64,000 nucleotides of DNA from Anaerolineae bacterium (GTDB taxonomy: Bacteria > Chloroflexota > Anaerolineae > Aggregatilineales > Phototrophicaceae). Location: contig JAPKMO010000003.1 in NCBI GenBank assembly GCA_026645945.1, positions 25,319 to 89,318 on the forward strand. Direction: 5' to 3'. The notes beneath the pieces were generated by a model, which was given only the letters and a program-made list of their open reading frames with translations, made no database searches and was not told the origin of the DNA. The translations under genes were made by a program, and so were the position numbers. Below, in pieces: positions 22,933 to 31,619 of the stretch; the first letter of the stretch is position 1, and every line of letters begins with the position of its first letter.

Positions 22933-23338
22933 AATTCCTAAAAATGATGTTCGGTGTTCTGATGTTTGCGCTGCTGGCCGCTTGCGGCTCGCAGAGCGCC
23001 CCGCCGCCCACGCCGGTTGATGCAGACCTATCCTTGCGTGCCGAGCCTGAACCGCCGGCGGTGGGGGACACGACTTTGATCGTAACGCTGAAAGATGCTT
23101 CCGGCGCGCCGATTGATGGGGCGACCCTCAGAGTGCATGGCGATATGGATCATCAGGGCATGATGCCGGTAGATCGTGAAACGAGCGAAAGCGCCGCCGG
23201 CGAATACCGTGTGCCGTTCAAGTCGAAGCCGTTTCCGGCGAAAGCATCGTCAACCGCCAGAACCATATGAACGTCACAGCGGCCCCCGAAAACCCGATGA
23301 ATATGCCGGAAGGGGCGGACATCAACGTAACGCCGTGA
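22929..23338 (+). pseudogene. YtkA/FixH-like lipoprotein, apparently deleted and frameshifted
   Basis: lipoprotein signal MKFLKMMFGVLMFALLAAC; ...HGDMDHQGMMPV...GEYRVPF in frame 1 (stop 23270), and VQVEAVSGESIVNRQNHMNVTAAPENPMNMPEGADINVTP* continues in another frame to 23338. Confidence 0.6.
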
Positions 23339-23404
23339 TTGATTTGCTGTAAAGCGGAACAGCCGCAGATCAGCTTGTTCCGAAGTATTTCCAGGAGAAA
23401 CACC

Positions 23405-24058
23405 GTGTCTCAGCATCATTCCAAAGAACACACACATTCGCTCAACGCTAATCTGGCTGCATTTATCCTCCTCTTTAGTTTTGTGGTCATCAGCACCCTG
23501 GTCTTTTCGAGGCTGCCGCCGCTTTCGCCGCAGCGGGACACCGGGGGCAGTGTTGAAGTTGCGCGGGCCGAACCCACAGCATCACCGCCGCCTACTGTGA
23601 CGCCTACACTCCGGCCAACCGATACGCCGCCGTCCACTATGACACCCACACCCCGGCCAACCGACACGCCACCCCCGACGGCCACACCGGCCGATCTGCC
23701 GACCGTCACCGCCCCGCCGCAGCCTGCTGCGGACAGCAGTGCAGATACCGTTCAAGTTAGTTATGATACGGCGCTTGTCGAACAAGGACAGCAGTTATTC
23801 GCGCTGTGCGCGGCCTGTCACGGCCCGGACGGGCATGGCGTCCCCAACCTGGGCAAAGACCTGGTGGAGAGCGACTTCGTTCATACGCTGAGCGACGAGG
23901 AACTGCTGGCTTTCATCAAAACCGGACGCCCGATGTGGGACCCGCTGAACACGACCGGCATTGACATGCCCCCGAAAGGCGGCAACCCGGCGCTGACCGA
24001 TGGCGACATTCTGGCGATCATCGCCTACGTTCGTACTCTGTCGGCAGGCGGCGGATAA
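23405..24058 (+). CDS. membrane-anchored mono-haem c-type cytochrome
   Basis: N-terminal TM, Thr/Pro linker, CAACH haem motif, distal Met in GIDMPPKGG. Confidence 0.88.
   Translation: MSQHHSKEHTHSLNANLAAFILLFSFVVISTLVFSRLPPLSPQRDTGGSVEVARAEPTASPPPTVTPTLRPTDTPPSTMTPTPRPTDTPPPTATPADLPTVTAPPQPAADSSADTVQVSYDTALVEQGQQLFALCAACHGPDGHGVPNLGKDLVESDFVHTLSDEELLAFIKTGRPMWDPLNTTGIDMPPKGGNPALTDGDILAIIAYVRTLSAGGG
23594..23677 (+). repeat. two 42-bp tandem repeats coding for a Thr/Pro linker
   Basis: TVTPTLRPTDTPPS / TMTPTPRPTDTPPP in the cytochrome c linker. Confidence 0.75.
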
Positions 24059-24115
24059 CAGCGAGGGATTGGCAGCTTTTCGGTGTTTTGTTGGGCCGCT
24101 TTTGTACCCGATGTG

Positions 24116-24145
24116 TTGACCGGATTTTGAGCCAGGCTCTATAAT
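24116..24145 (+). promoter_or_regulatory. sigma70-like promoter TTGACC-N18-TATAAT
   Basis: near-consensus -35 and consensus -10 directly before the ATG at 24155. Confidence 0.7.
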
Positions 24146-24154
24146 AAACCGGTT

Positions 24155-25033
24155 ATGGGTAGGAAAACGGCCAACAAAACGTTTTGGTTTGTCTTGGTGC
24201 TGGCACTGGCGGCGGCCTGCGGGCCGGAGCGGGACATCGCGCGCGACGGCGCCGCCGTCCTGTTGAGCGATGTAACGCTCGCGCCGGCGACTCTCGCGCC
24301 CACGCGCGTCCTCAGCCCGACGCCTTCGCCAGTTGTGATTCCGGTGCTGACCTCCGAACTGAATGTGCCGCTGAACGTCGTCACCTTTGAAGCTGATTTT
24401 GTAATGGTGACGCCCACACTGCCGCCCAGTAAAACGCCGACGTTAACCGCTACGGCCACCGCCACCTATACAGCGACCTCACCGCCGACGGCCACTTTGC
24501 CGCCGCTTCCGGCCTCGCCGACGGCACCGCCGGCTGTCGCGCTGCCGCCGTCGGCGGGGGCAGACGTTTCCATCCCGCCGACCTGCGGCATAACCTGGTT
24601 TTTTGCCCGCCCTGTCCCGGCGGTTTGCCCGCTCAACCCGCCGCTGGTCAGCGCGGCCACTTTCCAGCAGTTTGAGAAGGGTTTTATGGTGTGGGTTCAG
24701 CAGCATGGGGCGATTTACGTGCTGTACGACAGCGCCAATTTCCCGCGCTGGTCGGTATATCAGGACGCCTTTCGAGAGGGGATGCCGGAAACCGACCCGG
24801 CCTTCGGCAGCCCGCCGGCTTATACCTGGCAGCCCCGGCGCGGCTTCGGGCTGGTATGGCGCACCCTGCCAGATGTGAGGCAGCGCCTGGGCTGGGCCGT
24901 CAGCGAATGGGAACAGGCTTTCACCATCCAGATTCAAACCGGCGCGGATGGCACGATTTACATGAGCGAGCCGCGCGGCGGCGTTTTTGGCCTGTCCCCG
25001 GATGGAAGCGACTGGAAACGTTATGAGGGATGA
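24155..25033 (+). CDS. secreted lipoprotein of unknown function
   Basis: lipobox LALAAACGPE, Thr/Pro-rich region, C-terminal globular domain. Confidence 0.65.
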   Translation: MGRKTANKTFWFVLVLALAAACGPERDIARDGAAVLLSDVTLAPATLAPTRVLSPTPSPVVIPVLTSELNVPLNVVTFEADFVMVTPTLPPSKTPTLTATATATYTATSPPTATLPPLPASPTAPPAVALPPSAGADVSIPPTCGITWFFARPVPAVCPLNPPLVSAATFQQFEKGFMVWVQQHGAIYVLYDSANFPRWSVYQDAFREGMPETDPAFGSPPAYTWQPRRGFGLVWRTLPDVRQRLGWAVSEWEQAFTIQIQTGADGTIYMSEPRGGVFGLSPDGSDWKRYEG

Positions 25034-25934
25034 TTTTCTGGCCGATACTCGGCCTCATCAGCCGGTTCGACCGCGCGGCGGCTGCCGGGGGTGGGTGGCG
25101 GCGGCGCTGCTGGCGCTGGTGATGCTGCCCGTGTTCCTGTGCGGCCTGGGGCTGGTGGCCTATCTGGTGTTTCCGCCCCAGCATACGGACATCCTGATTC
25201 TGGGCGTGGATGCGCGTGAGGGCGAGGGGTTTGTTTCCCGGACGGACAGCGTTATGCTGTTGGGCATTAGCCCGTCCCGGCTGCGCGTGAGCCTGCTTTC
25301 CATCCCGCGCGATGTGTTCATCCAGACGCCGGGGTATGGTTTGCAGCGCATCAATACCATTAACGTGCTGGGGGAGCAGCAAGCGCCCGGCGGCGGGCCG
25401 CAACTGCTGGCCGAAAGCCTGGCCGCCAGCCTGGGCGTGCAGCCAGAGCGTTACGCGCGGTTAAATTTTGGCGCGTTTGTTGAACTGGTGGATGCTGTAG
25501 GAGGGGTGACGGTGGATGTGCCGCGCACGCTGGTGGATAATTACTACCCGACCGAAGACGGCGGCGTGACGACGGTGCGTTTTGAGTCCGGCCTCCAGCA
25601 TATGGACGGGGAACGCGCGCTGATTTACGCCCGGACGCGCTATGCCGATGATGATTACCGCCGCGCCGAACGCCAGCAGCAGATCGTTTCGGCGCTGGCT
25701 GGCAAGCTGGTTAATCCGGCGTACTGGCCGGCGGCGCTGGCGGTGTTAAACCGCGCCGTAGATACCGATTTAACCTTTGGGGATTTGCTGGCGCTGGCGC
25801 CGCCGGTGGTGTTAAGCGGCGGGCGCTTCGACCAGCTGGTGATAGATCGGGACTATCTGCTGGGTACGGGCGAAGGGTACGCCGTACTGAATTATGAAAA
25901 AATAGCCCCCTGGTTGCAGGGGCGCTTTGAGTAA
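25023..25934 (+). CDS. LytR-CpsA-Psr (LCP) family protein
   Basis: DILILGVDAREGEGFVSRTDSVMLLGISPSRLRVSLLSIPRDVFIQTPGYGLQRINTINV; ARTRYADDDYRRAERQQQIV. Confidence 0.9.
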   Translation: MRDDFLADTRPHQPVRPRGGCRGWVAAALLALVMLPVFLCGLGLVAYLVFPPQHTDILILGVDAREGEGFVSRTDSVMLLGISPSRLRVSLLSIPRDVFIQTPGYGLQRINTINVLGEQQAPGGGPQLLAESLAASLGVQPERYARLNFGAFVELVDAVGGVTVDVPRTLVDNYYPTEDGGVTTVRFESGLQHMDGERALIYARTRYADDDYRRAERQQQIVSALAGKLVNPAYWPAALAVLNRAVDTDLTFGDLLALAPPVVLSGGRFDQLVIDRDYLLGTGEGYAVLNYEKIAPWLQGRFE

Positions 25935-25942
25935 GGGGTAGG

Positions 25943-26371
25943 TCAGGTTACGGGCGGTTTTTCGCGCAGCAGGCGTTGGTACGCGCCCTGCCAGGCGGTT
26001 TCCTTGCGCGTGAATTTGGTGATTTTGATGTCCGCGACGTAAGGCAGCAGCTTAACCATCATCGGCGGCATCTGGCTCCAGTCATCGGCAAAGATAATGG
26101 CCTGGAGCGCGTCGGCCATTGCGCCGGCCCAGCGCCACTTCTGCCGGAGCTCCTCGGCCTTCACCCAGTAGTCGCGTTTTTCCCAGGCAGCGGCAGACTG
26201 CTCGATGCCTCCATCAATTTCGCGCAGGCAGAATACCAACGCTGCCGCCATATCCTTCGCCTGGGCATCCACTTCGGATTTCTGGCTGAGATGGCGCAAA
26301 ATTTCGGCAGCAGTACGCATAAGCTGGCTGCGCTGTTTGCCGGTGCTGTCAGGGTTGATGACGCGGCTCAT
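25943..26371 (-). CDS. hypothetical protein
   Basis: 142 aa ORF, co-oriented with the next two. Confidence 0.55.
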   Translation of the reverse strand: MSRVINPDSTGKQRSQLMRTAAEILRHLSQKSEVDAQAKDMAAALVFCLREIDGGIEQSAAAWEKRDYWVKAEELRQKWRWAGAMADALQAIIFADDWSQMPPMMVKLLPYVADIKITKFTRKETAWQGAYQRLLREKPPVT

Positions 26372-26413
26372 GAACTGTCCTTTCCGTTTGAGAGATGGCG
26401 AACCGCCCGCCGT

Positions 26414-26854
26414 TCAGCTGCAGGGGCGGATTCCTTTATATATCTGCCCGCCGCTGAGGGTCTTAAGGATTAACGAGGCGGGGCGGCCAATACGGTCGGC
26501 CAGTTCGCGCGGGCTGAGGGCGATATTGCCATTTGCCAGAAAAACCCGGAAGATGCTGTCCACCACCGACGTATGGGGGTTGATGAAGTTTGCGTCCTGG
26601 GCGGCGGCCTGGATGGCGAGACCCAGCTCGTCAAGCTGTTTGACTTCGCCGGTTTCAGGGTCAATGTAATCAACGGTGCTGCCGGCTTCGCTCTGGCTCA
26701 GGCGGTCGCGCTGTTCGGGCAGCAGGTGGCTGAGGAGGTACTGCCGCAGGTCTTCCTGATTGCTGCGTTCCCACCACGAATAATCAATATGAAACTTGGT
26801 ATCGAGCGTGGGTTTAACGAGTGAACTGGGTTTTCCGGTCGTTACAGACATCAT
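26414..26854 (-). CDS. hypothetical protein with HTH-like C-terminus
   Basis: MMSVTTGKPSSL...; IALSPRELADRIGRPASLILKTLSGGQIYKGIRP looks winged-helix-like. Confidence 0.6.
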   Translation of the reverse strand: MMSVTTGKPSSLVKPTLDTKFHIDYSWWERSNQEDLRQYLLSHLLPEQRDRLSQSEAGSTVDYIDPETGEVKQLDELGLAIQAAAQDANFINPHTSVVDSIFRVFLANGNIALSPRELADRIGRPASLILKTLSGGQIYKGIRPCS

Positions 26855-26861
26855 GGTTTCC

Positions 26862-28451
26862 CTAATTAAAACGCAGCTTCCAGTAATGACCGCCCACGTT
26901 TTCAAAATCCGGGTTTGCCAGCAGGGTTGCCAGCATCGGGCCGGGCGGGCAGCGGCGCAGGATGTTCAGGGCGCTGTAGAGCGTTTTGGCATGAACTGTA
27001 CCCTGCGGCGTCAGCGCGCCCAGCGGCGGGATGAGCATTTTTAAGATTGCCAGCAGGCTGCGCCGGGACTGCTGGACGGTCTGTACGATTGTATCCACAC
27101 CGGCCAGGTCGTCCACACCCAGGATCATCAGTTCATCGTATTCTGCGCCGATAGCGCGCTTCTGATTTTCAAAGGTGATGGCATCGCCGTGCGGGACGGC
27201 CAGACGAATCCATTCGGTGCGCGGGCGGTAAGCGTTAAAATTGATGATGACTTTGCCTTCGTCATCGCTGCGTTGGGCGATGAGGGTTGCGCCAACGGGC
27301 AGTTTGTGTTTGCGATAGAACTTTGCCAGGCCGAAGATATAGGCGGCCTCGCGCACCACCCAGGCCGGATATTCCTCGCCGTCTTGGCCGTCCACCAGCG
27401 TCACCCAAACGCGCGGCGTCTGGCGGGCGGTGGGGAAGATGGCCGCCAAGCGGTGGTTAAGCGGCAGCGTCCCCAGGCGGCGGTGCGGGTACAGCAGGTT
27501 AACGCGGGCTTCCTCTAACCCGGGTTCGACCGGCTCGGCGGGCGAAAGTTCGTCGCCGATTTCGGCTTCCAGGGTCAGCATATCGGGCGTCAGCAGGCTG
27601 CGGTCATACTCTATCGGTGTATAACGCAGTGCCGCTGGCATCTGGCGAACTTCCGGCGGCTCCAGCCGGGTCAAATACCACAGAACCTCACCGGTCGGCC
27701 CCACCTCATCAAAGCGGTCATCGTCGTTGAGGGCGTAATTGAGGGAATAAACCTGGAGTTCCAGCGGCGCTTTGCCCAGGCCGCCGATCTCTTGAAGAAT
27801 CGCCTCGGTTGTCAGCGGCCCGCCGCCGGCCATATCCAGCACGGCTTCGGTCAGGTTGCGATGGCCGAGGTTGGCCTCCAGCAGCAGGTCGTAGGGGAAC
27901 CATTTCTGCGCCAGATAAACCAGATCGGGCGAGGCGGAAAGCGCTTCTTCGACCTTCCGTAAAATCTCATCCCGGTTGGCTTCCAGAATCTCGCCGGCGC
28001 TTAGGGCATCAAAACCGGTGGTGAAGGCCGTGCCGTTGCCGTTGTCCTGGCTTAACTTGTGCGGGGTGGTCAGTTCTGCCGCGAACTCGCGCGGTTTGCC
28101 GGCGTTGTTAAAGCGGTTGTCATCGAAGCGGACGGCGATCACCGAAAACGCGCCGTAGTCCGGGTTGTTGCCAGGGCGGACGCCGGTCACAACGCCGGTT
28201 TCGTAGTTAAAGGCCGAAAACACCAGTTTTTGGCCGACCTGATAGGTGTGAGATGGGTTATAGAGTTGGGTATCCTTGAAGCGTTCTTGCAGGACGGCGG
28301 CTTCCTGCCGCAAACGTTCTTCGATCAAGGCGCGCGCCAGGGCTTCCGTCTTCAGGGGAATTTCTTTTTCCAGCAGCAGGTTGGTCAGGAACTCTACGTC
28401 TTGATCGGTGATCGTTAAATTACGCGCCCAGCGGTGGGTTGGCATCATCAA
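26862..28451 (-). CDS. hypothetical protein with possible HARE-HTH/winged-helix segments
   Basis: 529 aa; N-terminal LKTEALARALIEERLRQE, C-terminal TVHAKTLYSALNILRRCPPGPMLATLLANPDFENVGGHYWKLRFN. Confidence 0.65.
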   Translation of the reverse strand: MMMPTHRWARNLTITDQDVEFLTNLLLEKEIPLKTEALARALIEERLRQEAAVLQERFKDTQLYNPSHTYQVGQKLVFSAFNYETGVVTGVRPGNNPDYGAFSVIAVRFDDNRFNNAGKPREFAAELTTPHKLSQDNGNGTAFTTGFDALSAGEILEANRDEILRKVEEALSASPDLVYLAQKWFPYDLLLEANLGHRNLTEAVLDMAGGGPLTTEAILQEIGGLGKAPLELQVYSLNYALNDDDRFDEVGPTGEVLWYLTRLEPPEVRQMPAALRYTPIEYDRSLLTPDMLTLEAEIGDELSPAEPVEPGLEEARVNLLYPHRRLGTLPLNHRLAAIFPTARQTPRVWVTLVDGQDGEEYPAWVVREAAYIFGLAKFYRKHKLPVGATLIAQRSDDEGKVIINFNAYRPRTEWIRLAVPHGDAITFENQKRAIGAEYDELMILGVDDLAGVDTIVQTVQQSRRSLLAILKMLIPPLGALTPQGTVHAKTLYSALNILRRCPPGPMLATLLANPDFENVGGHYWKLRFN

Positions 28452-28695
28452 AGTTGACTGCGCCTCCAGTTGATTGGCGGGGGGACGGCAACACGTTGTG
28501 AAACAATAAATGTTAGATCGTTTAACAATTATACTTGAGCTAATAGGCAGATTGCAAGCGTCGGGTTGACCACCATCGGTGTATCAGCTATACTTGCACC
28601 CCAGCATATTTTAGCTGATACCCGTATAAAGTAAATACAAAGCGCGAACGTGAAGGGAGGTAAGGCGGCGTTGGGGAAATCGCGCCGCTGATTTT

Positions 28696-28872
28696 ATGGC
28701 AACGAAACGAACCTGGCAGCCGAAAATTCGGCGTCGCAAGCGGGTACATGGTTTCCGCCAGCGGATGCAAACGCGGGGCGGTCGTAAGGTGTTGAAGGCG
28801 CGCCGCCTGCGCGGCCGGCACGTGCTGACCGTTACGCCCAACCACGTCAAAAAAGTGAACTGGAAAGCATAA
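28696..28872 (+). CDS. rpmH: 50S ribosomal protein L34
   Basis: [58 protein letters not shown]; below the ORF-track size cutoff. Confidence 0.95.
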   Translation: MATKRTWQPKIRRRKRVHGFRQRMQTRGGRKVLKARRLRGRHVLTVTPNHVKKVNWKA

Positions 28873-28882
28873 TCTGGCCCGG

Positions 28883-29236
28883 ATGCAGCGGCGTTTCCGG
28901 CTGCGGGACAGCCGCGATTTTGACCGTTTAAAGCGCGAGGGGCGCACCTTTTCCAGTCGAGGTCTGGCGCTGAGTGTGATGCCTAACGGCCTGGACTGCA
29001 ACCGCTACGGTTTTGTTGTCGGCAGACGCCTGGGGAATGCCGTTGCGCGGAATCGGGTTAAGCGCCGGCTGCGCGAGGCAGTGCGGGAGCTGCATCCTCG
29101 ATTAAAACCCGGATGGGATATGGTGTTTGTGGCCCGTACAGCTCTGGTGGGAGAATCCTTTGCGGCGATTCGGCTGATGGTCGAGGCGCTAGTTCATCAG
29201 GCGCGGCTGGTAGACGAGCAGAGAGGCGCGGAGTGA
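28883..29236 (+). CDS. rnpA: ribonuclease P protein component
   Basis: RNR-type motif [23 protein letters not shown]; follows rpmH. Confidence 0.93.
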   Translation: MQRRFRLRDSRDFDRLKREGRTFSSRGLALSVMPNGLDCNRYGFVVGRRLGNAVARNRVKRRLREAVRELHPRLKPGWDMVFVARTALVGESFAAIRLMVEALVHQARLVDEQRGAE

Positions 29237-29457
29237 TGAAGTGGTTAGCCCTGCGCGCGATCCGTCTTTATAAACGCTTTTTGTCTCCTATGCTGCCATC
29301 GGCCTGTATTTACACGCCGACCTGCTCCGAGTACACGTATCAGGCGATTGAACGTTATGGTTTGATCCGGGGCGGGTGGCTTGGCGTTAAGCGGATCGCA
29401 CGCTGCCATCCTTTTCATGAGGGTGGTTATGATCCCGTTCCCGATCTTGAGGAGTAG
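29236..29457 (+). CDS. yidD: membrane protein insertion efficiency factor YidD
   Basis: [49 protein letters not shown]. Confidence 0.92.
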   Translation: MKWLALRAIRLYKRFLSPMLPSACIYTPTCSEYTYQAIERYGLIRGGWLGVKRIARCHPFHEGGYDPVPDLEE

Positions 29458-29461
29458 CGTC

Positions 29462-30655
29462 TTGAATATCGTGAAGTTTTTATCGCGGCACCGGCTGATC
29501 GGTGCGGCGATTTTGTCTGTTGTGCTGGCGGCGGGCTGCGGCCCGGCGCCGCTAGGCACCAGTTGGGCCGGCCTGCGCGTCATCGGCGAGGAACAGCATA
29601 TTCTGGTGGCTTTTAACGACCGGCTGGCGCTGGTGGACCCGGTGGATGGAAAAACCGTCAAACTGCGTAACCAGGAAGGCGAGATTCGCCTAGACGACCA
29701 GGGCAATCCGCGCCTGTGGGAAGTTAAGCAGAACGCCAATCAATTTTTTGCCGCGCCGGCGCCGCTGGGCGATGGCCGTCTGCTGGCCGTGACCTATAAC
29801 CAGGTTTTGTATACCATTGACCTGCCGACCGCGCGCATCGAAAACGGCAGCGGCACGCCGATTGCCAACCATAACGGCCATATCGTCGCCGACCTGCTGG
29901 AAGGCGACGGCCTGGTATATGCCGGCCTCAGTTCCAAGAACCTGCTGGCGCTGGATGCCGAAGATTTGAGCGTGGCCTGGACGGCACAGACCGAACATGG
30001 CATCTGGTCGAGGCCGCTGCTGGTGGATGACGTGCTGTATGCCGCCTCGCTCGACCATTACCTGTATGCCCTGGATGCCCGGACGGGCGATCTGCTGTGG
30101 AAGCTGGACATCGAAGGGGCAGCGCCGTCTGCGCCTGCATACGCCAATGGCCGCTTGTATATCGGCTCGTTCGCCCGCAAGATTTTCGAAATCAGCCGAC
30201 AGGGGCAAATCCTGAATACCTACGACACGGTTGATTGGGTGTGGGGCGCGCCGGCGGTGGTTGATGGTATACTATACGCGGCTGATCTGGTAGGCAACGT
30301 ATACGCGCTGGATACAACCGACGGGCTGCGTGAAATCTGGCGCGTGAAAGCCAGCGAAATGTCCATTCGTCCCACGCCGCTGGTGGTTGGGGATTACGTC
30401 CTGGTGGCGTCCCGCGATCAACGCCTGTACTGGCTCAAGCGCAGTGACGGCAGCATGGTCACGGATAATGAAGGGCGTCCGCTTTTGCGAGAGATGCAGG
30501 GGCCGATCTTTTCGGATATTCTACTGATCGAGCCGAACGAAAAAACAGACATTCCGGGGCCATACGTCATCGTCAGCACGCTGTCTCCCGGTCAGATATT
30601 GGTGGCGTATACGTTGGAACAGGGGCGTTTTCTGTGGACGTATTCGATGCAGTAG
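29462..30655 (+). CDS. PQQ/BamB-like beta-propeller lipoprotein
   Basis: lipobox VVLAAGC; repeated blades (LYALDARTGDLLWKLDIEG, VYALDTTDGLREIWRVK); start uncertain (TTG 29462 preferred). Confidence 0.78.
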   Translation: MNIVKFLSRHRLIGAAILSVVLAAGCGPAPLGTSWAGLRVIGEEQHILVAFNDRLALVDPVDGKTVKLRNQEGEIRLDDQGNPRLWEVKQNANQFFAAPAPLGDGRLLAVTYNQVLYTIDLPTARIENGSGTPIANHNGHIVADLLEGDGLVYAGLSSKNLLALDAEDLSVAWTAQTEHGIWSRPLLVDDVLYAASLDHYLYALDARTGDLLWKLDIEGAAPSAPAYANGRLYIGSFARKIFEISRQGQILNTYDTVDWVWGAPAVVDGILYAADLVGNVYALDTTDGLREIWRVKASEMSIRPTPLVVGDYVLVASRDQRLYWLKRSDGSMVTDNEGRPLLREMQGPIFSDILLIEPNEKTDIPGPYVIVSTLSPGQILVAYTLEQGRFLWTYSMQ

Positions 30656-30682
30656 ATCGCCCGGCGATGGGAGCGTAGGTAG

Positions 30683-31576
30683 ATGTGGGATTTAATCCTT
30701 AATCCGTTTGTTACCGTCATCACGGTGTTGTACAGCGTTTTTGGCAACGTGGTGGTGGCGATTATCATCTTCACCATCCTGGTGCGCCTGCTGATGTACC
30801 CGCTGAATATCCAGCAGATGCGCTCGTCGAAGGCGATGCAGGCGCTTCAGCCGGAGCTGAAGAAACTCCAGGAAAAGTATAAAAACGACCGCGAAAAACT
30901 GGCGCAGGAGCAGATGGCGCTGTACCGCCAGCACGGCATCAATCCATTGGGCGGCTGCCTGCCGCTGCTCATTCAGTTTCCGATCTGGATTGGGCTGTAT
31001 CAGGCGATCAATCACGCGCTGGCGGCCACGCCGCTGCAATTGATTGACCTGGGTGGGCGTTTTCTGGTCGGCGGCCTTGACCATCTCGTGCCGCTGAACA
31101 ACGTCTGGTTGGGTATGGATTTGACGCAGCCGCCAACGCCGCCAACTAACCCGGTTTTTGCGCTGGCGCTGCCGCTGCTGGTGCTGGTGACGACCTGGGT
31201 GCAGTCCAAGCTGATTACGCCGCCCACCCCGTCCGGCGAAGATGGGCAGCCGAACCAGGCGGCGGCGATGACACAATCCATGACGACCATCATGCCGATT
31301 ATGATGGGCTTTTTCTCGCTGTCGTTTTCGGTCGGCCTCTCGATCTATTTTGTGGTGTCCAACCTGTTTACGATTGCACAGTATTCGCTGCAAGGGCAAG
31401 CAGATTGGCGGCGGCTGTTGAGATTGAAGAAGCCGGACGGCGAGGGTGCGGATACCGTTGCCGGCACGGCCCGACCGAAAAAGCCAGCCGACAGCCCGGC
31501 CAGGCCGGAGAAAAAGGCCGCCGATAAAACAACGCAGCCGAAGTCGAAGACGCAGCGGGCGAAACCGGCCAAGTGA
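30683..31576 (+). CDS. yidC: YidC/Oxa1 membrane protein insertase
   Basis: LLMYPLNIQQMRSSKAMQALQPELKKLQEKYKNDREKLAQEQMALYRQHGINPLGGCLPLLIQFPIWIGLY. Confidence 0.95.
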   Translation: MWDLILNPFVTVITVLYSVFGNVVVAIIIFTILVRLLMYPLNIQQMRSSKAMQALQPELKKLQEKYKNDREKLAQEQMALYRQHGINPLGGCLPLLIQFPIWIGLYQAINHALAATPLQLIDLGGRFLVGGLDHLVPLNNVWLGMDLTQPPTPPTNPVFALALPLLVLVTTWVQSKLITPPTPSGEDGQPNQAAAMTQSMTTIMPIMMGFFSLSFSVGLSIYFVVSNLFTIAQYSLQGQADWRRLLRLKKPDGEGADTVAGTARPKKPADSPARPEKKAADKTTQPKSKTQRAKPAK

Positions 31577-31619
31577 AAGCGCCGGAGCGCCCGACCGAGA
31601 AAATTGAGGTTTTTTACAC

